A DNA stretch of 64,000 bases from Asanoa iriomotensis. Lineage in GTDB: Bacteria; Actinomycetota; Actinomycetes; Mycobacteriales; Micromonosporaceae. Positions 31,871 to 40,872 of this stretch are shown here, one piece after another. The notes beneath the pieces were generated by a model, which worked only from the letters and a program-made list of their open reading frames with translations, searched no databases and was not told the origin of the DNA. Position 1 is the stretch's first letter, and the number at the start of each line of letters is the position of its first letter. The position numbers and the translations under genes were made by a program. The DNA lies in contig NZ_BONC01000037.1 of NCBI RefSeq assembly GCF_016862515.1, positions 16,708 to 80,707 on the forward strand, written 5' to 3'.

Positions 31871-34702
31871 GTGGCAGATTCGCCAAAGGCCGCGGCTCCG
31901 ATCGGCCGTGAGCGGCAGGTCGACGTCCTCCGTCGCCTCGTCCAGGAGCTGGCGACAGGTCGCGGCGGTGCGGCCATGGTCGAGGGCGAGCCTGGCATCG
32001 GCAAGACCTCCCTCGCCCGCGCCGCCGTCGCCACCACCCACGACACCCCGGTCCAGGTCATCTGGGCCGTGTGCGACGAGCTCAGCCAGGCCTTCCCGTT
32101 CCTCCCTCTGCTCGAGGCGCTCCGCGCCCACCCCGACATCCCGGCCGACGAGCACGCGCGCATCTGCGACCTGCTGCGCGCCGACCCTGGCATCGGCAAC
32201 CGGATGGACGTCATCCCGGTCGCGACGGAGCAGCTGCTCGCCCTCGTCGGCGACGTGTGCGCCCAGTCGCCGACCATGCTCGTCGTCGACGACCTGCAGT
32301 GGGCGGACATCGCGACGGTGATGACGCTCGGGCGGCTGCTGCGCGGCATCGACCAGACGCGCCTGCTCGTCGTGGCGCTCAACCGCACGGTGCCGCGGCG
32401 CGACGACCTGATGGCCCTGCGGCGGGCGATCGAGCCCAACGTGCTGCGCATCGACAGCCTCGACGACGACCAGGTCGCGGAGTTCGTCGCCCAACTCGTC
32501 GGCGCGCGGCCCGGCCCGGGCCTCCTGGCGCTGGCCGCCGGTGCCGGTGGCAACCCGCTCTACCTGACCGAGCTGGTCGACGTCCTGGTCCGCGCGAAGG
32601 CGCTCGAGCCCGTCGACGATCTCGTCGAGGCCCGTGCGACCGCCACACCCAGCTCGCTGGCCGCCGCGATCTCCGACCGGCTCGAGTTCATCTCGCCACC
32701 GGCCCGCGACGTGTTGCGGATCGCCGCGCTGCTCGGCATCGACTTCTCGGTCAGCGAGCTGGCCGTCGTCTCCGGCCACCGGCTGCAGGACCTGTTGCCC
32801 GTGCTCGACGAGGCGATCCTCGCCGGCGTCCTCATCGAGAACGGCGCCGAGATGGCGTTCCGCCACCCGTTGATCCGGCAGTCCCTCTACGACGGCATGC
32901 CGGCGGGCCTGCGGGCGGCGTGGCACCGCGACGCCGCGCGGGCGCTCGCCAACAACGGCGCGTCCGCCGAGCGGGTCGCCCGCCAGCTGCGGCCGACCGT
33001 CGAAGAGGACACCACCGGCAAGGTCGTCGACGGTTGGGTGGTCAGCTGGCTCTCCGACTCGGCGCCGCAGCTCGTCGGCCAGGCACCGCAGGTCGCGATC
33101 CCGATGCTGCGGTGGGCCCTGAACGGCGCACCTCCGGGCAACGACGTCTACGACGTGCTGTCCTGCCGGCTCGCCGACGCCCTCTTGCGGGTCGGCGACC
33201 CGACCAGCGCGACCGACGTGGCCGCGACCGCCCTCATGCACGTCCGCCGGCCCGACTCGCTGGTGGACCTGCACTGGACCCTGACCCAGTGCCAGGCGCT
33301 GGCCGGTCGCTCGCAGGAATCCCTCGACCCACTGCGCCGCGCCCTCAACGCGCCCGGCCTCGGGCTGCGCCACCGGGCCCGGCTGCAGGTGTTGATGGCC
33401 CGGGTCTACCGCTCGCTGGGCCGCGTCGACGCCGCCGCCCGCGTCGCCGAGGAGGCGTTGGCCACCGCGACGGAGGCGGACGACCGCTTCGGCATGGGCT
33501 GGGCGCTGTTCGTCCGCACCATCGCGCACTGCATGCAGGGCGAGTCGGAGCAGGCCCTGCCGCTCTTCGACCGTGCGTTGGCCGTCTCCGAGGGCGACCC
33601 CGCGCTCGCCGACCTCCGCCTGATCCTGCAGATCAACCAGGCCTCCGCATACGGCGTGCTCGACCGCTACGACGACGCCATCCGACTCGCCGAACGCGTC
33701 CGTGACGGCGCGCAGCGCGCCGGCAACGTCTTCCGCCTGGCGCAGGCGCACTGCGTGCTCGGCGAGCTGCTCTTCGACGTCGGCAGGTGGGACGACGCGC
33801 TGGTCGAGATCGACCTGGCGCTCGACGTCTCCAAGGACCCGATGGTCGACTGCTTCCAGCACGGCCTGGCGGCCGTGATCCAGCTCCACCGTGGCGACGC
33901 CGACAGCGAGCGCCACCTCAAGGCCGCCGAGCGCTTCGCCGAGAAGGTCGGCGCCCGGATCTGCCGCCCGTTCGCCCTGGCCCGCGCGCTGCAGAAGGAG
34001 CAGGCCGACGCGCCCGCCGCCGCGCTCGAGATCCTCCTCGACGGGATGTCCGACCGCGTCCAGGAGTCCGAGGAGACCGTCGAGCTGTTGGCCGACGCCG
34101 TCCGCCTGGCCACCTCGGTCGGTGACGTGTCCGCGGCCGAGGCGGTCGTCCAGCGCTCGGTCGCGATGGCCGAGGAGTCGTCCGGGCCGCACCGCCAGGC
34201 GGTCACCCGGCACTGCCGTTCCCTGCTGGACGCCGACTCGTCGGGCCTCATCGAGGCGGCCAGCCTCTACCGCGCCGCGGCCCGCCCCCTGCCCCGCGCG
34301 CAGGCGCTCGAGTCCGCCGCCCTGATCCACGCGGACCGCGGCGAGATCACCGAAGCCCGTGACCTGTTCACCGAGGCCTACGCGCTCTACGCCAAGCTGG
34401 GCGCCGAGTGGGACCTGGCGCGCACGCAGGCCATCTTCCGCAACTACGGCATCCGCCGGGGCCCGCGCGTCCGCCACCGCCAGGCACGCCGCGGCTGGGA
34501 CGCGCTCACCCCGACCGAGATCCGGGTGGCCGGGATGGTCGCACAGGGCATGTCCAACCCGCAGATCGCGGCGCAGCTCTTCCTCTCCCCGCGCACGGTG
34601 CAGACCCACGTCTCGCACATCCTCGCCAAGCTGGAGCTGCAGTCCCGCATCGACATCGCCCGAGAGGCCAGCCAACGCGAAGCGGCACAGAACCTCAACT
34701 GA
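31871..34702 (+). CDS. Large ATP-binding LuxR (LAL) family transcriptional regulator
   Basis: This 943-residue regulator has an AAA/STAND ATPase near residues 15-250, with Walker A EGEPGIGKTSLARA and Walker B TMLVVDDLQWAD. A long helical TPR-like middle follows, and the C-terminal LuxR HTH (LTPTEIRVAGMVAQGMSNPQ, then IAAQLFLSPRTVQTHVSHIL) is near residues 878-930. LAL proteins bind inducers and ATP through the middle and activate target promoters. The GTG at 31871 is preceded nine bases earlier by GGAGGG. It is divergent from the small peptide gene, its most likely direct target. A strong hairpin follows the stop by 11 bases. Confidence 0.93.
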   Translation: MADSPKAAAPIGRERQVDVLRRLVQELATGRGGAAMVEGEPGIGKTSLARAAVATTHDTPVQVIWAVCDELSQAFPFLPLLEALRAHPDIPADEHARICDLLRADPGIGNRMDVIPVATEQLLALVGDVCAQSPTMLVVDDLQWADIATVMTLGRLLRGIDQTRLLVVALNRTVPRRDDLMALRRAIEPNVLRIDSLDDDQVAEFVAQLVGARPGPGLLALAAGAGGNPLYLTELVDVLVRAKALEPVDDLVEARATATPSSLAAAISDRLEFISPPARDVLRIAALLGIDFSVSELAVVSGHRLQDLLPVLDEAILAGVLIENGAEMAFRHPLIRQSLYDGMPAGLRAAWHRDAARALANNGASAERVARQLRPTVEEDTTGKVVDGWVVSWLSDSAPQLVGQAPQVAIPMLRWALNGAPPGNDVYDVLSCRLADALLRVGDPTSATDVAATALMHVRRPDSLVDLHWTLTQCQALAGRSQESLDPLRRALNAPGLGLRHRARLQVLMARVYRSLGRVDAAARVAEEALATATEADDRFGMGWALFVRTIAHCMQGESEQALPLFDRALAVSEGDPALADLRLILQINQASAYGVLDRYDDAIRLAERVRDGAQRAGNVFRLAQAHCVLGELLFDVGRWDDALVEIDLALDVSKDPMVDCFQHGLAAVIQLHRGDADSERHLKAAERFAEKVGARICRPFALARALQKEQADAPAAALEILLDGMSDRVQESEETVELLADAVRLATSVGDVSAAEAVVQRSVAMAEESSGPHRQAVTRHCRSLLDADSSGLIEAASLYRAAARPLPRAQALESAALIHADRGEITEARDLFTEAYALYAKLGAEWDLARTQAIFRNYGIRRGPRVRHRQARRGWDALTPTEIRVAGMVAQGMSNPQIAAQLFLSPRTVQTHVSHILAKLELQSRIDIAREASQREAAQNLN

Positions 34703-34713
34703 CCCAGACAGAG

Positions 34714-34752
34714 TGACGCCACATCGGGTGGAGGCGGCCCGATGTGGCGTCA
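34714..34752 (+). terminator. Strong terminator after the LAL gene
   Basis: TGACGCCACATCGGG (34714-34728) pairs perfectly with CCCGATGTGGCGTCA (34738-34752), a 15-bp stem with nine-base loop. No U-tract follows, as common in actinobacteria. Confidence 0.85.
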
Positions 34753-34998
34753 GATCAATGTCCGTGGAGTCGGCGCGGAGCTACAGCGGCGGGGCACCCC
34801 GCTGCCCGGGGATGCCTGGCCGTGGTGGGCGGCAGGTGCACTCCCAGCCGCCGAACCGGCGGCGGGTGCGGTACGCGCCGAGGCGGGGTGGGCTCGCACC
34901 GCAACCGCAGCGTTGGCAGGCGCGGCCTGCCGTGGTGGAACGGCGCCGGCCGAGCCATCGCCCGACCGGCACCGATCCGTACCCGCGACCCAGGGTCG

Positions 34999-35265
34999 TC
35001 AGCCGGCGCGGCGACATGACCTGGTTGCGCTCGCCTCGGGGGTCGGCTTGGAGGCTCCGCGCTGTCGCGGGATGTAGGCGCGCGGCAGGTCGATCTGGTC
35101 GACCTCGTCGCGTCCGCCCATGGTGAGCAGGTGGCGGCCGAGGTGGGCGCGGAGGCTCGCCTCCCAGACGCTCTGCTCGATGTGTGGTGGCGCTACCCAG
35201 CGGTGTGAGCTGTCGCTGTAGTGCAGATGTTCGTCACCACGACCAAGGATGCTCAATTGCGACAC
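34999..35265 (-). CDS. Hypothetical 88-residue protein, possibly a gene remnant
   Basis: The minus-strand frame from GTG 35265 (or TTG 35256, which has GGAGAAGG eight bases upstream) to TGA 34999 has strong third-position GC and a protein-like composition: GRGDEHLHYSDSSHRWVAPP, then HIEQSVWEASLRAHLGRH and IDLPRAYIPRQRG. Upstream codons in the same frame lose this character, so either the gene starts here or an N-terminal part has been lost. I recognise no family. It faces the LAL terminator and lies in a stretch otherwise without genes. Confidence 0.4.
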   Translation of the reverse strand: MSQLSILGRGDEHLHYSDSSHRWVAPPHIEQSVWEASLRAHLGRHLLTMGGRDEVDQIDLPRAYIPRQRGASKPTPEASATRSCRRAG

Positions 35266-35416
35266 CTTCTCCGAAGGCTTCCGGCGCCGGCAGCCCCAGC
35301 GCTCAACCAAGAGCTTCGTCTCGGCGGCAGGCGGAGATAACGGCCAGCGGGCCGACATTGGCACACATCCACGAACCCCGAAATGGCGTACGTATGCAAT
35401 TGGCCCTCCAGACATG

Positions 35417-35462
35417 CGCCACCTGGCGGATGTCCGGGTGGCGTTTCGCGCGCAGGCTCGTT
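35417..35462 (+). repeat. Dispersed repeat, copy B
   Basis: This is the direct-orientation counterpart of 31143-31188, 36 of 46 positions identical by hand alignment. The flanking bases do not align. Confidence 0.45.
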
Positions 35463-35522
35463 ACACCGAGCATCGAAGTCCGCGCCGGCGTACCGCCAAG
35501 GGGCTGCGACGGTGGGAGACAC

Positions 35523-35559
35523 AGGGGACGTGACCGACCCCCCGACGGTCACGCCCCCT
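35523..35559. terminator. Hairpin upstream of dnaG
   Basis: CGTGACCG (35529-35536) pairs with CGGTCACG (35546-35553). After one mismatch the stem is extended by AGGGG (35523-35527) with CCCCT (35555-35559). It is either a terminator of upstream transcripts or a leader element of dnaG. Confidence 0.5.
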
Positions 35560-35647
35560 GCTCGGCAGCCGTGAACCAGCGCACACCCACCCCCACCAAG
35601 ATCGGCACGGCAGTGCAGGATGGAGGAGGACAGGGTGAGGGGAGCGC

Positions 35648-37501
35648 ATGGCAGGCCGGATCCGCGACGAGGACATCGCGCTCGTTCGCGAGCGGACGGC
35701 GATCGCCGACGTCATCTCGGAGCACGTGACGCTCAAGAGCGCGGGCGGCGGCAACCTCAAGGGCCTGTGCCCGTTCCATGACGAGAAGACCCCTTCGTTC
35801 ACGGTCGCGCCGGGCCGCAACGTCTTCTTCTGCCACGGCTGCGGCAAGGGCGGCGACGCGATCTCGTTCCTGATGGACGTCGACCACCTGACGTTCGTCG
35901 AGTCGGTGGAGCGCCTGGCCGCCCGGGCCGGCATCCAGCTCCGCTACGTCGAGGGCGGTCCGGCCCCGATGCGGGCCCAGCAGCAGGGGCAGAAGCAGCG
36001 CCTGGTCGCCGCGCACGCGGCCGCCGCCGAGTTCTACGCCGGCCAGCTCACCACCCCCGGTGCCCGGCTGGCCCGCGAGTTCCTGGCCCAGCGCGGCTTC
36101 AACCGGGCCGCCGCACAGGACTTCGCCTGCGGTTTCGCGCCCGAGGGCTGGGATCCGCTGACCCGCCACCTGCGGCAACAGGGCTTCACCAGCCAGGAGC
36201 TGGTCACCGCCGGGCTGGCCCGGGAGGCCCGCTCCGGCTCGCTCATCGACCGCTTCCGGCGCCGGCTCGTGTGGCCGATCCGCGAGCTGTCCGGCGACAT
36301 CATCGGCTTCGGCGCGCGCAAGCTGTTCGACGACGACGACGGCCCCAAATACCTCAACACCCCCGAAACGCCGCTCTACAAGAAGTCCCACGTGCTCTAC
36401 GGCATCGAGCACGCCAAGCGCGAGATCGCCCGGCAGGGTCGGGCGGTGATCGTCGAGGGCTACACCGACGTGATGGCCTGCCACCTGGCCGGGGTCAAGA
36501 CCGCCGTGGCGACCTGCGGCACCGCGTTCGGCGGCGACCACATCAGCGTGCTGCGCCGACTGCTGATGGACACCGACGCGTTCGCCGGGGAGATCATCTT
36601 CACCTTCGACGGCGACGCCGCGGGGCAGAAGGCGGCGCTGCGGGCGTTCGACGAGGACCAGCGCTTCGTCGGGCGCACGTTCATCGCGGTCAGCCCCGAC
36701 AACATGGACCCGTGCGAGCTGCGCCTGGCAAAGGGCGACCTGGCCGTCCGCGACCTGGTCGCGCGCCGCGAGCCGATGGTCGACTTCGCGCTGCGGCAGA
36801 TCCTGCGGAAGTTCGATCTCGACACCGTCGACGGCCGGGTCGAGGCGATGCGCCGGGCGGCGCCGCTGGTCGCGAAGATCAAGGACCGGGAGAAGCGCCC
36901 CGAGTACGTGCGGAAGCTGGCGGGCGACCTCGGCATGGAGATCGAGCCGGTGCAGCGGGCAGTGGCGAGCGCTGGTGCGCCCGCCGCGACGGCCACCGCT
37001 GCGGCCAACGACGCGGCCGTCCGCGCCGACAGCCCGCAGGCGCGGGTCGAGCGCGAGGCGCTCAAGCTGGCCATCCAGGTGCCGGTGCTGGCCGGGCCGA
37101 TGTTCGACGCGATCGGTGCGGAGGCCTACTCGACCGACCCGCTGCGGGTCGTGCGGGAGGCGATCGCCGAGGCCGGCGGCGCGGTCAGCGGCACCAGCGG
37201 TGCGGTCTGGATCGAGCGGGTCCGCGACGCGTGCGGCGACCTGACGGGCAAGGCGCTGGTCGGCGAGCTGGCCGTCGAGCCGATGTTGCGCGACGGGGAG
37301 CCAGACCCGCACTACGTCTCCGTGCTGCTGGCCCGGCTGCAGTGGGGCGCGACCGATCTTCGGATTCGCGAGCTCAAGTCGAAGGTGCAGCGGATCAACC
37401 CGGTGACCAGCAAGGATCAATATCTCGCGCTGGCCGGCGAGCTGTTCTCCCTGGAGCAGCACGCGCGCGCCCTGCGCGAGCAGGCGGTGGGTGGACTGTG
37501 A
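35648..37501 (+). CDS. dnaG: DNA primase
   Basis: This 617-residue bacterial primase makes RNA primers at the replication fork together with DnaB helicase. The N-terminal zinc finger is C41-P-F-H44 ... C62-HG-C65. The catalytic core has the EGYTDVMACHLAGVKTAVA TOPRIM strand and the metal-binding FDGDAAGQKAALRAF. The C-terminal helicase-binding domain is helical and divergent, as usual. Length is normal for actinobacteria. ATG 35648 has GGGGAG four bases upstream. The next gene overlaps its stop by four bases. This is the best core-genome anchor in the window. Confidence 0.97.
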   Translation: MAGRIRDEDIALVRERTAIADVISEHVTLKSAGGGNLKGLCPFHDEKTPSFTVAPGRNVFFCHGCGKGGDAISFLMDVDHLTFVESVERLAARAGIQLRYVEGGPAPMRAQQQGQKQRLVAAHAAAAEFYAGQLTTPGARLAREFLAQRGFNRAAAQDFACGFAPEGWDPLTRHLRQQGFTSQELVTAGLAREARSGSLIDRFRRRLVWPIRELSGDIIGFGARKLFDDDDGPKYLNTPETPLYKKSHVLYGIEHAKREIARQGRAVIVEGYTDVMACHLAGVKTAVATCGTAFGGDHISVLRRLLMDTDAFAGEIIFTFDGDAAGQKAALRAFDEDQRFVGRTFIAVSPDNMDPCELRLAKGDLAVRDLVARREPMVDFALRQILRKFDLDTVDGRVEAMRRAAPLVAKIKDREKRPEYVRKLAGDLGMEIEPVQRAVASAGAPAATATAAANDAAVRADSPQARVEREALKLAIQVPVLAGPMFDAIGAEAYSTDPLRVVREAIAEAGGAVSGTSGAVWIERVRDACGDLTGKALVGELAVEPMLRDGEPDPHYVSVLLARLQWGATDLRIRELKSKVQRINPVTSKDQYLALAGELFSLEQHARALREQAVGGL

Positions 37502-38034
37502 CGAGCTTGTGGGACCTGTTCCGGCGCAAGGTCAAGCTGCCGGCCGACGCGGGCGTCGCGCTCGACCCCGACGAGCGGGTGATCGCCTGGTCGCGCACGC
37601 AGGCCGGCCCCTATGTCGTCGCCACCGACCGCGGCCTGCGGTTGCCGCACCACGACCGGCTCGACTGGCACCGGATCCACAAGGCGGTCTGGTCCGGCCG
37701 GGAGCTGACGGTGACACCGGCCGAGGTGGTCGAGGAGCGCGAGGGGTACGAGGTGCTGGCCGACGCGCCGTCGGTCGGTGTCCTGCTGGTCGACCCGCGT
37801 GAGGTGCCGCAACAGGTGCGGGCCCGGGTGACCGGTTCGGTCTCCTACACCTCGCACCACCCGGTCGACGGCGGCGGCGTGCGGGTGGTCGCCCGCAAGG
37901 TCCGGGGCCGCGACGGGCTGGCCTGGTCGGTGCGGTACGACCCGGGCACCGAAACGTCCACACCGGACGTCGTCGAGGCCACCTCGGAGCTCGTCGCGGA
38001 CGCGCGGCTGGCGACCACGCCCAAGGACCTCTGA
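37498..38034 (+). CDS. Conserved hypothetical protein downstream of dnaG
   Basis: This 178-residue soluble protein starts at GTG 37498, overlapping the dnaG stop (GTGA). It begins TSLWDLFRRKVKLPADAGV and contains ERVIAWSRTQAGPYVVATD, LDWHRIHKAVWSGRELTV and a C-terminal VVEATSELVADARLATTPK. A short beta-rich domain of this kind commonly follows dnaG in actinobacteria, but I know of no assigned function. Coupling to dnaG suggests cotranscription; no catalytic motif is visible. Confidence 0.8.
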   Translation: MTSLWDLFRRKVKLPADAGVALDPDERVIAWSRTQAGPYVVATDRGLRLPHHDRLDWHRIHKAVWSGRELTVTPAEVVEEREGYEVLADAPSVGVLLVDPREVPQQVRARVTGSVSYTSHHPVDGGGVRVVARKVRGRDGLAWSVRYDPGTETSTPDVVEATSELVADARLATTPKDL

Positions 38035-38101
38035 CCGATTCTCATCAGCGGCCGCCGATAACCGCTGTCGTTGTGTCGTACGCCGTGGCTATGGTCCGCC
38101 T

Positions 38102-39034
38102 GTGACTGACGGCAGGCCTCTCATCGAGGCGACGGGGCTGGTGAAACGCTTCGGCGACTTCACCGCCGTCGACGGCATCGACGTCTCCGTGCGGGCGGGC
38201 GAGGCGTTCGGCTTCCTCGGCCCCAACGGCGCGGGCAAGAGCTCGACCATGCGCATGATCGGCTGCGTGTCGCCGGTGACCGCCGGCCGGCTGCGCATCC
38301 TCGGCATGGATCCCGACCGCGACGGGCCGGCGATCCGGGCGCGGCTGGGCGTGTGCCCGCAGACCGACAACCTCGACCCCGAGCTGACGGTCGCCGAAAA
38401 CCTGACCACCTACGCCCGGTTCTTCGGCATCCCGCGCAAGGTGGCCCGCGCCCGGGCCGCTGAGCTGCTCGACTTCGTGCAGCTCACCGAGCGCGCGGGC
38501 AGCAAGGTCGAGCCGCTGTCCGGCGGCATGAAACGGCGGCTCACCATCGCCCGCGCCCTGGTCAACGAGCCCGACCTGGTGCTGCTCGACGAGCCGACCA
38601 CGGGCCTCGACCCACAGGCCCGCCACCTCGTCTGGGAGCGGCTGTTCCGGCTCAAGCGCCAGGGCGTGACGCTGGTGCTGACCACGCACTACATGGACGA
38701 GGCCGAGCAGCTCTGCGACCGGCTCGTGGTGATGGACGGCGGCCGCATCGTGGCCGAGGGCTCGCCCCGCGACCTGATCGCCCGCCACTCCACCCGCGAG
38801 GTCGTCGAGCTGCGGTTCGCCGGCGAGTCGCAGGAGGCGTTCGTCGACAAGCTGGCCGGCATCGGCGAGCGGGTCGAGCCGTTGCCCGACCGGGTCCTGC
38901 TCTACGTCCACGACGGCGACGCCGCGGTGGCCACCGTCCACGAGCGCGCCCTCGCGCCCGAGAGCGTGCTGGTCCGGCGCAGCAGCCTGGAGGACGTCTT
39001 CCTCCACCTGACCGGCCGGACGCTGGTGGACTGA
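38102..39034 (+). CDS. ABC transporter ATPase, DrrA/daunorubicin-resistance type
   Basis: This 310-residue ATPase has Walker A LGPNGAGKSS (39-48), the Q-loop in VCPQTDNLD, signature LSGGMKRRL near residue 139, Walker B LVLLDEPTTGLD near 158, and an H-loop in LTTHYMDEAEQLCDRLVVMD. A C-terminal DrrA-like tail ends in SSLEDVFLHLTGRTLVD. It energises the two permeases that follow, forming an exporter of drugs, lipids or antibiotics. GTG 38102 is the start. The first permease ATG shares one base with its stop. Confidence 0.93.
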   Translation: MTDGRPLIEATGLVKRFGDFTAVDGIDVSVRAGEAFGFLGPNGAGKSSTMRMIGCVSPVTAGRLRILGMDPDRDGPAIRARLGVCPQTDNLDPELTVAENLTTYARFFGIPRKVARARAAELLDFVQLTERAGSKVEPLSGGMKRRLTIARALVNEPDLVLLDEPTTGLDPQARHLVWERLFRLKRQGVTLVLTTHYMDEAEQLCDRLVVMDGGRIVAEGSPRDLIARHSTREVVELRFAGESQEAFVDKLAGIGERVEPLPDRVLLYVHDGDAAVATVHERALAPESVLVRRSSLEDVFLHLTGRTLVD

Positions 39035-39819
39035 TGACGACCGTGACCAGCGGCGCCGCGCTCACACCCGCCGTGGCCGTTTTTGAATATCACCTGGTCG
39101 GCTACCGGCGCACCTGGCGCGGCTCGGTGTTCGGCAGTTTCCTGCTGCCGGTGCTCACCATGCTCGGGTTCGGCGTGGGTGTCGGCGCCTATGTCACCGG
39201 CGGGGTGGCCGGCGTGCCCTACCTCGACTACATCGTGCCCGGCCTGGTCATGTCCACCGCGTTCCAGGTCGCCGCGATGGAGAGCAGTTGGCCCGTGCTG
39301 GGCAACTTCGAATGGCACAAGATCTATTTCGCCCAGTCCGCCGCGCCCCTGCGGGTCGGCGACATCCTCGGCGGGCACCTGCTCTTCGTGCTGTTCCGGG
39401 TGCTGCTGTCGGCCGGCACCTTCCTGGCCGTGGCCGCGCTGTTCGGCGCGGTGCGGTCGGCCTGGGCGCTGGCCGTGCTGCCGGTGGTGGCGCTGTTCGG
39501 TGCTGCGGTGGCCGCGCCGGTGTTCGCCTACTCGGCCACCATCAGCACCGACAGCTACCTCGCCCTGCTGTTCCGCTTCGCGTTGCTGCCGATGTCCCTG
39601 TTCTCAGGCGTGTTCTTCCCGGTCGACCAACTTCCGCTCGGGCTGCGGGCGGTCGCTTACGTGATGCCGCTCTGGCATGGCGTCGATCTGTCCCGGGCCG
39701 CGACGCTCGGCGTCGCGCCGGAGTGGTCCGCGCCGGGCCACGTCGCCTATCTCGCGCTCTGGGCCGCCGCCGGTTGGTGGCTCGCGCGTGCCCGGTTCCG
39801 CAAGCGCCTGGTGCTCTGA
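39034..39819 (+). CDS. ABC-2 type permease (first)
   Basis: This 261-residue membrane protein of the DrrB-like ABC-2 family has about six hydrophobic segments, including FGSFLLPVLTMLGFGVGVGA and YLDYIVPGLVMSTAFQVAAM, and a conserved SLFSGVFFPVDQLPLGLRAV near residue 190. It forms half of the channel with the next gene. The start shares one base with the ATPase stop (TGATGA). The second permease follows after 18 bases. Confidence 0.9.
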   Translation: MTTVTSGAALTPAVAVFEYHLVGYRRTWRGSVFGSFLLPVLTMLGFGVGVGAYVTGGVAGVPYLDYIVPGLVMSTAFQVAAMESSWPVLGNFEWHKIYFAQSAAPLRVGDILGGHLLFVLFRVLLSAGTFLAVAALFGAVRSAWALAVLPVVALFGAAVAAPVFAYSATISTDSYLALLFRFALLPMSLFSGVFFPVDQLPLGLRAVAYVMPLWHGVDLSRAATLGVAPEWSAPGHVAYLALWAAAGWWLARARFRKRLVL

Positions 39820-39837
39820 CGAGACGAGGGAGAGATC

Positions 39838-40650
39838 ATGGTCGCGCTCGTCCTGCCCCGGCTGGTCAGCTTCGAGGGTTCCGCCCGACGGTCCGCGTCG
39901 GTCGCGGAGCGCAACGCCGCCGCACTCCGTTCCGCCTACTGGTTGGTGCTGATCTCCGGCTTCGTCGAGCCGCTGGTCTACCTGCTCTCGATCGGTGTCG
40001 GCGTCGGTGCGCTGGTCGGCGACCTGACGCTGCCGAGCGGCGCGGTGGTCGACTACGCCGCCTTCGTGGCCCCGGCCATGCTCGCGTCGGCCGCGATGTC
40101 CGGTGCGCTGTCCGAAACGACCTTCAACTTCTTCGGCAAGATGAAATACATGCGGCTCTACGAGGGCATGCTCGCGACCCCGGTCAAGCCGTTCGAGATC
40201 GCGCTCGGCGAGCTGGCCTGGGCGATGGCCCGCGGCTCGCTCTACTCCGCCGCGTTCCTCGTCGTGATGGTCGCCCTCGACCTGACCACCGCCGGCCGGG
40301 CGCTGGTGGCGTTCCCGGCCGCGGTGCTGGTCGGGTTCGCGTTCGGGTCGCTCGGCATGGCGCTGAGCACGTTCATGCGCAGCTGGCAGGACTTCGACCT
40401 GATGGGTTCCGTCCAGTTCGCCCTGTTCCTGTTCTCCGGCACGTTCGTGCCCGCGGAGAGCTACCACCCGGCGCTGCGCTGGCTGGTCGAGGTCACCCCG
40501 CTCTACCGCGCGGTCGACCTGATCCGGGGCATATCGATCGGTGCCGAGGAAGTTCTAGGCGGATTGATCGACGTCGGTTATCTTCTGCTCGTCACCGTGG
40601 CCGGCCTCCTGATCGCCGGCCGCCGCATGACCACGCTCCTATGTAAGTAG
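39838..40650 (+). CDS. ABC-2 type permease (second)
   Basis: This 270-residue ABC-2 family membrane protein shows SGFVEPLVYLLSIGVGVGAL, PAMLASAAMSGALSETTFNF and FALFLFSGTFVPAESYHPAL. It resembles the preceding permease in layout, so the exporter is likely a heterodimer of two permeases plus the ATPase. GAGGGAGA lies four bases before the ATG at 39838. The exported compound is unknown; no biosynthetic cluster directly adjoins it. Confidence 0.9.
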   Translation: MVALVLPRLVSFEGSARRSASVAERNAAALRSAYWLVLISGFVEPLVYLLSIGVGVGALVGDLTLPSGAVVDYAAFVAPAMLASAAMSGALSETTFNFFGKMKYMRLYEGMLATPVKPFEIALGELAWAMARGSLYSAAFLVVMVALDLTTAGRALVAFPAAVLVGFAFGSLGMALSTFMRSWQDFDLMGSVQFALFLFSGTFVPAESYHPALRWLVEVTPLYRAVDLIRGISIGAEEVLGGLIDVGYLLLVTVAGLLIAGRRMTTLLCK

Positions 40651-40737
40651 CGCATCACCGCACGTCAGGGCGTTTTGGTCGGACGAAACCGGCATATCCA
40701 GCACAGTGTCGCGAAGATTCTTTACCAGTGCCGACGG

Positions 40738-40812
40738 CTTTTGTCGCTGCCAGCAAAAGTTATCGCCAAGAGATCCGAAGCTCTTTACACCCACAGCGGA
40801 AGCTCATACTGT
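40738..40812 (+). promoter_or_regulatory. Candidate operator and promoter of the ROK-led operon
   Basis: CTTTTG (40738-40743) and CAAAAG (40754-40759) form an inverted repeat with a 10-base spacer, of the AT-rich kind bound by ROK repressors. TTTACA (40784-40789) and TACTGT (40807-40812), 17 bases apart, make a good promoter with a start near 40819. The operator lies upstream of the -35. Confidence 0.5.
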
Positions 40813-40872
40813 GTCGTCCACAACACCCGGACGTTGCGCCGGTGTGAACGGGTCGACCAAAGGATGGGTGCC

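Larger units (their letters stand above)
35266..35647. other. Region upstream of dnaG without a convincing gene
   Basis: All frames here are short and show no clear coding bias. The region contains the second copy of the dispersed repeat (35417-35462) and a strong hairpin (35523-35559). The immediate dnaG ribosome site GGGGAG lies at its right end. Confidence 0.5.

Noticed and set aside
31673..34675. Minus-strand open frame of 1000 codons opposite the LAL gene
   Set aside because: Antisense shadow; the plus strand has Walker and LuxR HTH motifs throughout.
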